Of a stretch of DNA of 64,000 nt, positions 18,401 through 25,926 are shown piece by piece. The translations under genes and the position numbers were made by a program. The notes under the pieces were generated by a model that made no database searches, had not been told where the DNA came from, and worked only from the letters and a program-made list of their open reading frames with translations. This stretch comes from Nocardia neocaledoniensis. Lineage in GTDB: Bacteria; Actinomycetota; Actinomycetes; Mycobacteriales; Mycobacteriaceae. Where the stretch lies: contig NZ_QGTL01000001.1 in assembly GCF_003182135.1 (NCBI RefSeq), positions 868,001 to 932,000 of the forward strand. Reading direction: 5' to 3'. Positions within the stretch are counted from its first letter, which is position 1, and each line of letters starts with the position of its first letter.

Positions 18401-19079
18401 GATGGGCGCGGATGAGCACGCTCATGCTGGCGGCGGGGAACGGTGCGGCGCCGGTGAGGCATTCGTGCAGGACACAGGCCAGCGAGTAGACGTCGGCGCG
18501 GCCCGAGATGGGGCCGACGTCGAAGCGTTCCGGCGCCATGTAGATGTAGGAGCCCATGGCCATCCCGGCCTGGGTCACCGCGCTGTCGCCCTCGGTGTGG
18601 GCGATGCCGAAATCGGCGAGATACGCGAAATCGGCGGGCGTCACCAGGATGTTGGCGGGTTTCACGTCACGGTGCACCAGCCCGCCCGCGTGCGCCGCGT
18701 CGAGCGCGGCCGCGATCTGCTCGACCACCGCGACCGCCCGGTCGGGGCTGAGCGGCCCGCCGGCGCGCAGGACGGTCCGCAGATCGGTGCCGGGAACCAG
18801 GCGCATGTCGATGAACAGCACCCCATCGATCACGCCCCAGTCGTGAATCGGGATGACGTGCGGTTCGGCCAGTTTCGCCGCCGCCTGGGACTCGCGCCGG
18901 AACCGGACCTGATAGGCGGGATCCTGGGCGAGCTCGGGTGCCAGCAACTTCAGGGCGACCACCCGGTCCTTGCCGGTGTCGTAGGCCTCGTAGACCTCGC
19001 CCATTCCGCCTTTGCCCAGCATCGACCGCAACTCGTACGGGCCGAATCTGCTCCCCGTCCGTGACCCAGGTGCCTGCAC
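15405..19079 (-). CDS. Receptor-type Ser/Thr protein kinase with a very long repetitive linker
   Basis: A 1224-residue membrane kinase of the Hanks type (PknB/PknH class). Catalytic residues are the glycine loop LGKGGMGEVY, Lys44, HRD at 136-138 and DFG at 156-158, so it should be active. Residues about 280-1060 are a Gly/Pro/Ser/Asp-rich linker with repeated units (NRFGAASGPGG type) and eight T-x-x-Y motifs. One helix follows at about 1072-1095 (ILVGVLTVAVLVIGGAIGW), then an extracytoplasmic domain of about 125 residues with three or four Cys. It has no PASTA repeats. The linker is much longer than in M. tuberculosis kinases and is a candidate substrate for its own kinase domain. Confidence 0.93.
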   Translation of the reverse strand: MQAPGSRTGSRFGPYELRSMLGKGGMGEVYEAYDTGKDRVVALKLLAPELAQDPAYQVRFRRESQAAAKLAEPHVIPIHDWGVIDGVLFIDMRLVPGTDLRTVLRAGGPLSPDRAVAVVEQIAAALDAAHAGGLVHRDVKPANILVTPADFAYLADFGIAHTEGDSAVTQAGMAMGSYIYMAPERFDVGPISGRADVYSLACVLHECLTGAAPFPAASMSVLIRAHLSEAPPKPSTLLPGLPSSLDEVIAIGMAKDPADRYASAGELAVAAREALVAAIQDGLPMRGPQGAGAMGVPSPGTGAAAGAAAFGAAGARNPVPGKAPEGWNLPGGVGTGGHPVPGGQGAPGGGGTGGRGVPGGADAGQAGPVGGGSGSHEVPGGRKLGGADAGGRTVSGGRKVPGEGRGTAGSDDDNADAVPTPTGEFRVVGAVTATGGIETSRSQTQATGAQPTLIIRPPANPETAGFQRVPAEGTGEVSIPAVIQPTGPAEIRPDDTYFTPLPPADAPVAPEPPPAYTPDQGLPKMRPFPDAHLYEGAQPGATSGPVPQTPYPAPAGFADATPSGPVPQRAAPTQRYAGPPPEYVDTGRSNPNPRFGPNADATAAGGPGAGSPFGAPDPVRPPLDGASGPIPQRSAPTQRYQGGPQGSAEFGDNPEAPFGSDPAAPNPFPDNRFGAANGRGGPFESDPDALNSAAGNRFGAASGPGGSFGSDPDAPNPVSGNRFGAASAPGGPFGADPGAPGAAPGGPFGAGPEGHSGPVPQRSAPTQRYSGDPRVGEYVDSGRSNPNPRFGPGGPESESPAGGFADEEPPFGEAGAPDARFRAPDSSSDARFAAPAGMFGEEDSPHRFGPTEKFGGEDDRFGSAPDGFDDDRTAQPARFASGQDRFDDDHDRPGPDSRFGAPAGGFGDPDRFGEPQSGAPDRFGAPTEQYRGVPGQGEDPRRVAATRQYGGQEGPATEQYDPAAFDAQRSAPTQHYQGASPSGEPFGAPDPQRAQATQQYRGGAAPFPAHQAPSDEPYGGQEAYAQYDENNAYGDHAYRDPAYGADPYGPDPGYAEPAWQQRDSGRNKALLPILVGVLTVAVLVIGGAIGWRLMSGGDSATDTAAAPSSAAPIGGGGAATTAPRATTAAPTTSAGPVTLPAGAQPCESGSTGGAFGKAAIGSTVTSCGFAEAVRAAYASGGSAAGPRSVVATSPVTGRTYTMDCTPAGKLVTCTGGENAVVYVY
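16078..17372 (-). repeat. Repetitive coding segment with eight T-x-x-Y motifs
   Basis: Within the kinase linker the motif T-x-x-Y recurs eight times: TQRY three times, TEQY twice, and TRQY, TQHY and TQQY once each, mostly preceded by SAP or a similar Ala/Pro context. Between them lie FGSDPDAPNPxxGNRFGAAS-like units (at least four near 16850-17110) and two copies of GRSNPNPRFGP. The DNA repeats are diverged at third positions, so the protein motif appears to be conserved. Confidence 0.8.
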
Positions 19080-19122
19080 CAGCGTCCGCCTCCCACTTCT
19101 GGCATGCCCGAAGACCTGCTCG

Positions 19123-19812
19123 TCAGAAGGAGGATTCTCCCGGTGTCACCACGCCGTGGTCAAACGCGAACACGATGGCGGCGGCTCGGTCACGCAGGTC
19201 CAGCTTGCCGAAAATGTGTCCTACGTGGCTTTTCACGGTGACTTCGGAGATGCCGAGTTCGGCGGCGATCTCGCTGTTGACCCGCCCGCGCCCGATCAGT
19301 TCGAGCACTTCGTACTCGCGCGCGGTGAGGTCGCCGAGCCGGTGATCGCTGCGCGTACCGGTCGGTCGCACCGTGCGGTACGCGGTGAGCACGCGACCGG
19401 TCACCGACGGGTCGAGCCACGCGCCGCCCGCGGCGACGGTGCGCACCGCGCGGATCAGGTCCTCGGCGGGCGAGTCCTTGAGCAGGAAGCCGGCCGCGCC
19501 CGCGCGCAGCGCACCCGAGAGGAGCTGATCATCGTCGAAGGTGGTGAGCACGAGCACCGGCGGCGCGTCGGGACGCGCGCGCAGCAACCGCGTCGCATCG
19601 ATGCCGCCGACCCGTTTCATCCGCAGATCCATCAGCACCACGTCGGGGCGCTCGGCCGCGACCGCGGCCACCACCTCGTCGCCGTCGGCGCATTCGGTGA
19701 CGGTGAAGCCGTCGCGGCGGCGCAGGATGCGGCGCAGACCTCCCCGAACGAGTTCCTGATCGTCGACGACGAGCACCGTCACCGGGTTGTCGATCGGCGC
19801 GGCGGCCGTCAC
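19123..19812 (-). CDS. NarL/LuxR-type response regulator (system 1)
   Basis: A 229-residue response regulator. The receiver domain has phospho-acceptor Asp62 in VVLMDLRM and the conserved TTFDDD and LLKDSPAEDLIRAVR blocks. The C-terminal LuxR HTH is LTAREYEVLELIGRGRVNSE and EVTVKSHVGHIFGKL. The start is GTG at 19812, overlapping the TGA of the upstream kinase gene by four bases (GTGA), which implies translational coupling. It probably binds the 18-base palindrome at 21192-21209 in front of the divergent ABC transporter operon. Confidence 0.95.
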   Translation of the reverse strand: MTAAAPIDNPVTVLVVDDQELVRGGLRRILRRRDGFTVTECADGDEVVAAVAAERPDVVLMDLRMKRVGGIDATRLLRARPDAPPVLVLTTFDDDQLLSGALRAGAAGFLLKDSPAEDLIRAVRTVAAGGAWLDPSVTGRVLTAYRTVRPTGTRSDHRLGDLTAREYEVLELIGRGRVNSEIAAELGISEVTVKSHVGHIFGKLDLRDRAAAIVFAFDHGVVTPGESSF

Positions 19813-21134
19813 GTGTCCTCCTGGGGCTTGGTCTTGAGCAGGCCGGGCAGCAGCGCGGTGATGGTCGAGCACGCCCCGGATTTCAGCGGGAAGCTCGCCC
19901 GCACCGTCCACCCGTCGTCGGCGACGCCCGCGCTGATGCGGCCGCCGAGCAGTTCGGTGCGTTTGCGCATGCCGCGCAGGCCCATGCCGACATCGCGTCG
20001 GGGCGGCGGACCGACGGGCATCGGGTTGGTCACCACCAGCGTCGCCAGCTCGGGGGCGACGTCGAGCCGAACGGTCGCGGCGGCGCCGGGCGCGTGCTTG
20101 GCCACGTTGGCCAGCGACTCCTGCCCGATCCGGTACAGCGCGTGCCCGACGGTGCCCTCGACCACGGTCAGGTCGCCGGTGCGGGTGTATTCGACGTCGA
20201 GTCCGGCCCGCCGGAAGTCGCCGACGAGTTCGTCGATGTCGGCCGCACTCGGTTCCGGGGGCAGCAGCGCGGGGCTGGTGTCGAGCATGCCGACGGTGCG
20301 GCGGATGTCGGCCATCGCCTGTCGGCCGAGGCGTTCGGCGTCGACGAGCGCGTCCACCGCCTCGGTGACGTCGTCGTCGGTCTGCAGCGCGCGCCGGGCC
20401 GCGGTCAGATGCAGCAGCGTGATCGACAGCGAATGCGCGATGACGTCGTGCACCTCGCGGGCGATCCGGCGCCGTTCCTCGTCGGCGGCCTGTACGGCGC
20501 GAATCGCCTGGTTCTCGCGCTCTTGATAGAGGAACCGGCGCTGATACTGCAGCAACACCCCGACGAAGACACCGAGCACGATGCCGAGCACGTACATCGG
20601 CAGCCCCTGCAACCGCTGCCCCGCGTTCCCCCACTGGACGTGGCCCGCGAGGTCGAAGGCGACCAGCTCGAGGATCGCGAGCAGCGCGAACCCTACGGTG
20701 ATCCCGCGCGAGGCGACCGCCGCCACCTCTCCAGCGACGATCACCAGCACGAACGGCGCGAAATCGGCGCTGACCGGCTGCAGCAGGAACAGCCCGCAGG
20801 AGAGCAGCGCCGACCCTTTCAACAGCGCCGGATGCGGCTTCACCCCGAAGATCGCGAACAGCGGGATCGGCAGGAAGGCGGTGGCCATCGCCACCAGCGG
20901 CAGCGGGCTCGGGAAGTAGGAGTGCCGCTGGATCACGGCCGCGCCGGTGATCACCAGCAGGGCGAGGTCGGCCCCGATGATCACGGCGGGCGGGTAGTCG
21001 TAGGGCAGGGACTCGATGCGCTCACGAACGACGTCGAGCAGCCGTCGCATCCCCTCCCGCGGCCGGTCCGCGAGCCGCCGCCAGCGGCCGTGCGGGCCCG
21101 CCGTGCTCGCGGGAAGGGCGTGACTCACCTCCAT
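19809..21134 (-). CDS. NarL-type sensor histidine kinase (system 1)
   Basis: A 441-residue HPK7-family sensor. Several helices (residues about 48-200) form a membrane domain without a large extracellular loop, suggesting sensing within or at the membrane. The phospho-acceptor is His229 in REVHDVIAHSL. The ATPase domain has RIGQESLANVAKHA as N box and GMGLRGMRKR as G box. It is co-transcribed with the response regulator by four-base overlap and divergent from an ABC exporter operon, an arrangement typical of envelope-stress or antimicrobial-peptide sensing modules. The stimulus is not evident. Confidence 0.94.
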   Translation of the reverse strand: MEVSHALPASTAGPHGRWRRLADRPREGMRRLLDVVRERIESLPYDYPPAVIIGADLALLVITGAAVIQRHSYFPSPLPLVAMATAFLPIPLFAIFGVKPHPALLKGSALLSCGLFLLQPVSADFAPFVLVIVAGEVAAVASRGITVGFALLAILELVAFDLAGHVQWGNAGQRLQGLPMYVLGIVLGVFVGVLLQYQRRFLYQERENQAIRAVQAADEERRRIAREVHDVIAHSLSITLLHLTAARRALQTDDDVTEAVDALVDAERLGRQAMADIRRTVGMLDTSPALLPPEPSAADIDELVGDFRRAGLDVEYTRTGDLTVVEGTVGHALYRIGQESLANVAKHAPGAAATVRLDVAPELATLVVTNPMPVGPPPRRDVGMGLRGMRKRTELLGGRISAGVADDGWTVRASFPLKSGACSTITALLPGLLKTKPQEDT

Positions 21135-21191
21135 GGGGTAAGGCTAGCCGCCGGGCCGGGCGGTCGTCATCGTCCCGCGAACGGGCGCGGT

Positions 21192-21209
21192 CTCCTACCC
21201 GGGTAGGAG
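21192..21209. promoter_or_regulatory. 18-base perfect palindrome between two-component system and ABC operon
   Basis: CTCCTACCC followed by its exact complement GGGTAGGAG. It lies 58 bases upstream of the histidine kinase start and 82 upstream of the 107-residue ORF. A NarL-type dimer site for the adjacent response regulator is the simplest explanation. Confidence 0.7.
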
Positions 21210-21290
21210 GAGAAGTCGGGTCCCGGGCACGACGATTCCGGCCCGGCGCGGCCGTAGCGTGAGTGACACCGCTCACGGAAGGTGAAGCCC

Positions 21291-21614
21291 ATGACCTGGA
21301 CCGATCAGCACCGCCGCACCGAGATCGTGCACACCGTGCTCGCCAGGGCCTCGATCGACCCGCGCGACCCCCAGCTGTTCACCGGCCTGGCGGGGCTGGA
21401 CGAACTCTTCGGCGGGATCGACGGCCTCCTGCAAGCCCTGGCCTACCGCTGGAACAACCACCTGCGCGCCAAACTCGAACAAGCCGAGATCGAAGGACAT
21501 TCGGCGGTGGAGGCCTATCTGGAACTGGCCGCCGAGCAGCCCGCGCTGCGCGCTCTTCTCGACGCGCACGCCTCGACCGGGCAGACTACCCGTACCCGCG
21601 CGTTCGCGCGCTGA
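21291..21614 (+). CDS. Small conserved-looking protein, first gene of the ABC transporter operon; function not recognised
   Basis: A 107-residue predicted soluble, helical protein with no signal peptide or membrane segment. The ATG at 21291 has GGAAGGTG upstream; a GTG at 21282 overlaps that site and is rejected. Its middle (LDELFGGIDGLLQALAYRWNN) and C-terminal half (YLELAAEQPALRALLDAHA) look like amphipathic helices. It lies 39 bases before the ABC ATPase gene, so is almost certainly co-transcribed, and is divergent from the two-component system. I do not recognise the family. A cytoplasmic adaptor or regulator of the transporter is a guess. Confidence 0.8.
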   Translation: MTWTDQHRRTEIVHTVLARASIDPRDPQLFTGLAGLDELFGGIDGLLQALAYRWNNHLRAKLEQAEIEGHSAVEAYLELAAEQPALRALLDAHASTGQTTRTRAFAR

Positions 21615-21653
21615 CCATTCCCATCCGACCGAAAACCCCTGGGGGCCAAGAAC

Positions 21654-22367
21654 ATGCCGGACAACGATTCGCCGATGCTGGAGCTGACGCGAGTGGTCAA
21701 GCAGTACCGCGTCGGCGAACAGCGGGTACGCGCGCTCGACGAGGTGAGCATGCGCATCGAGGCGGGCCAGTTCACCTCGATCATCGGGCCTTCCGGTTCC
21801 GGCAAGAGCACCCTGCTGCATCTGCTCGGCGCGCTGGACAAGCCGGACGAGGGCTCGATCCGCTTCCGCGGCACCGAGATCGGCGGTCTCGACGAAGACG
21901 CCCAGGCCGCGTTCCGTCTGCAACAGGTCGGTTTCGTCTTCCAGTTCTTCAACCTGTTGCCCACGCTGTCGGCCTGGGAGAACGTCGCGGTGCCGAAGTT
22001 GCTGGACGGCACCGGATTACGCAAGGCCAAGCCGCGCGCGCTGGAGCTGCTCGAACTGGTCGGTCTCGGCGATCGGGCCCAGCACCGGCCCGCCGAGCTC
22101 TCCGGTGGGCAGATGCAGCGCGTCGCGGTGGCGCGGTCGCTGATCATGGATCCGCCGCTGATCCTGGCCGACGAGCCCACCGGAAACCTGGACTCCAAGA
22201 CCGGCGCGTCCATCCTGGAACTGCTGGGTGAGATCACCGCGCAGGGCAATTCGGTCGTGATGGTGACCCATGACATGGGCGCCGTCGCCTACTGCGATCG
22301 GGTGATCACCCTGCACGACGGCCGCATCGACGCCGACGACGTCGTGGCAGCGCGGGTCGACGCATGA
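21654..22367 (+). CDS. ABC transporter ATP-binding protein (MacB/LolD type)
   Basis: A 237-residue ATPase. Walker A is GPSGSGKS (Lys51), the Q loop is in FVFQFFNLLPTLSAWENV, the signature is LSGGQMQRVAVARSL, Walker B is LILADEPTGNLDS, and the switch His is in VMVTHD. The MacB/LolD/FtsE group energises FtsX-type permeases that move lipids, lipoproteins or antimicrobial peptides rather than small solutes. Its stop overlaps the permease start by four bases (ATGA). Confidence 0.96.
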   Translation: MPDNDSPMLELTRVVKQYRVGEQRVRALDEVSMRIEAGQFTSIIGPSGSGKSTLLHLLGALDKPDEGSIRFRGTEIGGLDEDAQAAFRLQQVGFVFQFFNLLPTLSAWENVAVPKLLDGTGLRKAKPRALELLELVGLGDRAQHRPAELSGGQMQRVAVARSLIMDPPLILADEPTGNLDSKTGASILELLGEITAQGNSVVMVTHDMGAVAYCDRVITLHDGRIDADDVVAARVDA

Positions 22368-24856
22368 TCGCGGCGATGTGGGATCGGTTGCGGCTGTTCA
22401 ACATCGGTGAACTGATCCGCCATCCTGGCCGCACCGTCATGTCGACGGCGGTGATGGCGGTGTCGGCCTCGCTGCTGGTCGCCGTGCTGAGCATCTCCGG
22501 CTCGGTCACCGGCTCGGTGGACCGGCTCACCCAGGGCCTGGCCGGCGCGGCCGAACTCGAGATCACCGGCATCACCGACGCCGGCTTCGAGCAGTCCCTG
22601 CTCACCCGGATCAGCGCCACGCCCGGCGTCGCGACAGCGGTGCCGATGCTGCGCACGACGCTCGGCGCCGGTCCCGACCGGGCCATGCTGGTCGGCGCCG
22701 ACGCGAATGTCGCCGCGCTGGGCGGAGATCTGGCCGGTCCGATGGCCGAGCACACGGCCAAGCTGGTCAGCACGCCGCGCGGGGTCCTGGTCGGCGCCGC
22801 CATGGGCTACCAGGTGGGCGACAGCATCCCGATCGGCTGGGGCACCGGCACGGTGGCGGGCGTGCTCGACGACGAGGCGACCAACCGGCTCAACGGTGGT
22901 CACCTGATCGCGGCCCCGCTGCCGCTCGCGCAGTTGCTCACCAACCGGGTCGATCGGCTCGACTCCGTGCAGATCCTGCCGAAGCCGGGCACCGACATCG
23001 GGCAGCTGCGGGCCGATCTCACGGCCGCCGTGGACGGGCGCGCCGTGGTCGCCGAGCCCAGCCTGCGGACGGCGCAGGCCGGCGGCGCGATCCAGATCCT
23101 GCGGTACTCCACGCTGATGTCTTCGGCGGCGGCGCTGATGGTTTCGGCGTTCCTGATCTACAACGCGATGAGCATGGCGGTGGCCCAGCGCAGGCCGACG
23201 CTGTCGCTGCTGCGGGCGATCGGCGGGCAGCGCGGGCCGATGGTGCGCGACCTGCTGGTCGAGGCGGCGCTGCTCGGGCTCATCGGCGGCGCCATCGGCT
23301 CGGCGATCGGGGCCGTGATGGGCCGGTTCGCGATCGAGCGACTGCCTGCGGCGATCGTGCAGTCGGTGGAGTCGCGGACCGAGTTCATGGTGCCGAACTA
23401 CGCGGTGCCCGCGGCGATCGTGGCCTGCGTGGTGGCGACCGTGCTGGCAGCGGCGATCGCGGCGCGTCAGGTGTACAAGGTGGCGCCGGTGGAGGCGCTG
23501 GCGCCGGTGGAGGCCAGTGATTCGGCCGCCGACAACGCGGTGCTGCGCTGGGCGGCGCTGGCCGGCGGGCTCGGCCTCGTCGGCGTGGCCGTCGCGCTGG
23601 CCTTCCTGGACCTCGGACGGATCTCGCTGGGCGCCATCTCGACCTCGTTCGCCGCGGCGGTCTTGCTCTGCTTCGCCGCCACCGGCCCGATCGTGCGCGG
23701 CGCCGCCGGAATCGCCCGCTGGTTCGGCGCACCCGGCGCACTCGGCGCCACCACGCTCGAACGCGCGCCCCGCCGGGTGTGGGCGACCGCGATGACCGTG
23801 ATGATCGGCGTCGCGGCCGTGGTGGCGCTCGGTGGCGCGTCGGGCAACATGGTCGACTCGGCGACCGAATCGTTCGAGAGCCTGGCCGACACCGATCTCT
23901 ATGTGAGCGGCAGCCCCGTCGAGCAGTTCCCGACCGGCCCGATCCTGCCGCCCGAACTGCGCGAGAAGGTGGCCGCGGTGCCCGGCGTCGCGTCGGTGCG
24001 ACCCGCGCAGATGGCGTTCGCGACCGTCGGCACCGGGCGGGTGATGGTGCAGGGCTACCCGCCGACGGCCGACGAGAGCAGGCTGAGCGCGGTCGACCCG
24101 GCCGTGGTCGAACGGATGGAGCGCCGCGAGGGTGTGGTCGTGACGCGCGATGTCGCCCGGTCGATGCACGTGGCCGCCGGAGACGAGATCACCATGCCCA
24201 CGCCGTCGGGTGCACGGACCGTGCCTGTCCTGCAGGTGATTCCGTACTTCACCGCAGTGTCGGGCGTGGTGATGATGAACCTGGATCAGATGCGGGAGTG
24301 GTATCAGCGCCCCGGCGAGACCATCCTGTCGGTGGAGTACGCCCCGGGCGCCGACCCCGCGACGGCCCAGGCGGCGGTGCGCGCACTGGTCCCCGAGGAG
24401 TACTACGTCGCGACCGGCGCCGACATGGTGAACGCCATTTCCTCGGGCGTGCAGCAGGGCGCGGCGATGAGCAACATGATCCTGTGGATCGTGGTGCTGG
24501 TGGCGACGGTGGCCCTGCTCAACACCCTGATGCTGTCGGTCCTGGAGCGGCGCAGGGAACTCGGCGTGCTGCGCGCCATGGGCACCAACCGCAAGTTCCT
24601 GTTGCGCTCGGTGCTCGCCGAGGCGGCGGGCATCGGATTCATCGGCGCCGCCATCGGTCTTGTGATCGGCGTGGGGGTGCAGTATCTCGGCACCGTCGCC
24701 ATCGGCCACGCCATGACGATCGACATCGTCTACCGGCCGAGCCCCCTGTTACTGGTGTACGGCATCGTCGCCCTGGGACTCGCGCTGCTCGGGTCGATTC
24801 CGCCCGCCTTCCGCGCGGCGCGGATGCCGATCGTCGCCGCGCTGGCCGTGGACTGA
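22364..24856 (+). CDS. FtsX/MacB-type ABC transporter permease
   Basis: An 830-residue permease made of two FtsX units. An N-terminal helix (VMSTAVMAVSASLLVAVLSI) is followed by an extracytoplasmic domain and the first FtsX core (around residues 245-375, with QRRPTLSLLRAIGGQRG). A middle pair of helices leads to a second extracytoplasmic domain (about 495-690) and a second FtsX core (LLNTLMLSVLERRRELGVLR). This ten-helix duplicated plan is that of Gram-positive exporters for peptides or lipids and of bacitracin-type resistance pumps. It starts inside the ATPase gene and ends 6 bases before a terminator hairpin. Confidence 0.95.
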   Translation: MIAAMWDRLRLFNIGELIRHPGRTVMSTAVMAVSASLLVAVLSISGSVTGSVDRLTQGLAGAAELEITGITDAGFEQSLLTRISATPGVATAVPMLRTTLGAGPDRAMLVGADANVAALGGDLAGPMAEHTAKLVSTPRGVLVGAAMGYQVGDSIPIGWGTGTVAGVLDDEATNRLNGGHLIAAPLPLAQLLTNRVDRLDSVQILPKPGTDIGQLRADLTAAVDGRAVVAEPSLRTAQAGGAIQILRYSTLMSSAAALMVSAFLIYNAMSMAVAQRRPTLSLLRAIGGQRGPMVRDLLVEAALLGLIGGAIGSAIGAVMGRFAIERLPAAIVQSVESRTEFMVPNYAVPAAIVACVVATVLAAAIAARQVYKVAPVEALAPVEASDSAADNAVLRWAALAGGLGLVGVAVALAFLDLGRISLGAISTSFAAAVLLCFAATGPIVRGAAGIARWFGAPGALGATTLERAPRRVWATAMTVMIGVAAVVALGGASGNMVDSATESFESLADTDLYVSGSPVEQFPTGPILPPELREKVAAVPGVASVRPAQMAFATVGTGRVMVQGYPPTADESRLSAVDPAVVERMERREGVVVTRDVARSMHVAAGDEITMPTPSGARTVPVLQVIPYFTAVSGVVMMNLDQMREWYQRPGETILSVEYAPGADPATAQAAVRALVPEEYYVATGADMVNAISSGVQQGAAMSNMILWIVVLVATVALLNTLMLSVLERRRELGVLRAMGTNRKFLLRSVLAEAAGIGFIGAAIGLVIGVGVQYLGTVAIGHAMTIDIVYRPSPLLLVYGIVALGLALLGSIPPAFRAARMPIVAALAVD

Positions 24857-24861
24857 CGGTT

Positions 24862-24898
24862 GTCGCGGTGTCACCGGTCCGGCCGGTGGCACCGCGAC
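24862..24898. terminator. Terminator hairpin between ABC permease and galE
   Basis: A 16-base-pair stem with one G-U pair: GTCGCGGTGTCACCGG (24862-24877), five-base loop, complementary arm 24883-24898. It sits between the two convergent stops and can serve both directions. Confidence 0.8.
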
Positions 24899-24904
24899 GA
24901 GGGG

Positions 24905-25897
24905 CTAGCGCGTGGCGCCCGTCAGCATGGCGCGATGGAATTCCCAAGCATCGCTGATGATCTCCGCGACGTCCGTCCGGCGCGGCGCCCAGCCGAGCCG
25001 CTGGTGCGCTTTCGCCGAGGAGGCGACGCAGACCGCCGGGTCACCGGGTCGCCGGTCCTCGACATCGATCGGGAAGTCGGCGCCGGTCACAGCGAGCACG
25101 GCGTCGATGATCTCGCGATTGGAGAACCCGCGGCCGTTGCCCAGATTGAACACCTCGTGCTCGCCGGGCCGGACCGCGTCGAGCGCGAGCAGGTGCGCGT
25201 CGGCGAGATCGGCGACGTGGATGTAGTCACGCACGCAGGTGCCGTCCTCGGTGGGATAGTCGGTGCCGAAGAGGGTGAACCGGGCTCGTTGGCCGTCGGC
25301 GGCCTGCAGCAGGATCGGGATCAGATGCGATTCGGGATCGTGCCGTTCGCCCAGCGCGACGCCGTCGGCCGTGCGGACCGCGCCCGAGGCGTTGAAGTAC
25401 CGCAGTGACGCGGCACCCAGCGTGGTCGAGGCGCCGCACTCCCCCGCGATCATCTGATCGACGGCGAATTTCGTGGCGGCGTAGGGGTTGTTGGGCCGCA
25501 CCTCGGCGTCCTCGTCGAAGGGTGTCCGGCCGTCGCCGGTGTACATGCTGCCGGTGCTGGAGAAGATCAGCCGCGGCACCGCGGCGCGCCGGATCGCGCG
25601 CAGCAGGGCCAAGGACCCCTCGATGTTGTTGTGCCAGTACTTCTCCGGATTCCGCACCGATTCGGCGACCTCGATGGACGCGGCGAAATGCAGCACGCCG
25701 TCGAATCCTGCCGCGGGCGTGAGGATCTCGGCGACCTCGTGGACCGGCATCTCGTGGAACGTCGCCGCGCCGGGAACGTTCTCCCGGAAGCCGGTGGCCA
25801 GGTTGTCGAGCACGTGGACATCGTGCCCGGCGTCGACGAGTCGGTGCGCGGTCACGCCGCCGATGTATCCGGCGCCGCCGGTGACGAGCAGTTTCAC
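24905..25897 (-). CDS. galE: UDP-glucose 4-epimerase
   Basis: A 330-residue extended short-chain dehydrogenase that interconverts UDP-glucose and UDP-galactose. It carries NAD-binding TGGAGYIGG (6-14), LHFAASIEV, catalytic Tyr139 and Lys143 in NPYAATK, and SSTGSMYTG as the Ser/Thr site. The length is that of the mycobacterial GalE group. UDP-galactose feeds galactofuranose of arabinogalactan in this lineage, which fits a non-sugar-operon location. It is the downstream neighbour of a receptor kinase gene with a 29-base gap. Confidence 0.94.
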   Translation of the reverse strand: MKLLVTGGAGYIGGVTAHRLVDAGHDVHVLDNLATGFRENVPGAATFHEMPVHEVAEILTPAAGFDGVLHFAASIEVAESVRNPEKYWHNNIEGSLALLRAIRRAAVPRLIFSSTGSMYTGDGRTPFDEDAEVRPNNPYAATKFAVDQMIAGECGASTTLGAASLRYFNASGAVRTADGVALGERHDPESHLIPILLQAADGQRARFTLFGTDYPTEDGTCVRDYIHVADLADAHLLALDAVRPGEHEVFNLGNGRGFSNREIIDAVLAVTGADFPIDVEDRRPGDPAVCVASSAKAHQRLGWAPRRTDVAEIISDAWEFHRAMLTGATR

Positions 25898-25926
25898 GGC
25901 TCTCCTCGGGTTCTAGCGGACGATGG

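Noticed and set aside
22289..24709. 806-codon His/Arg/Asp-rich frame antisense to the ABC permease
   Set aside because: Highly repetitive shadow composition; the permease on the other strand has coherent helices and motifs.
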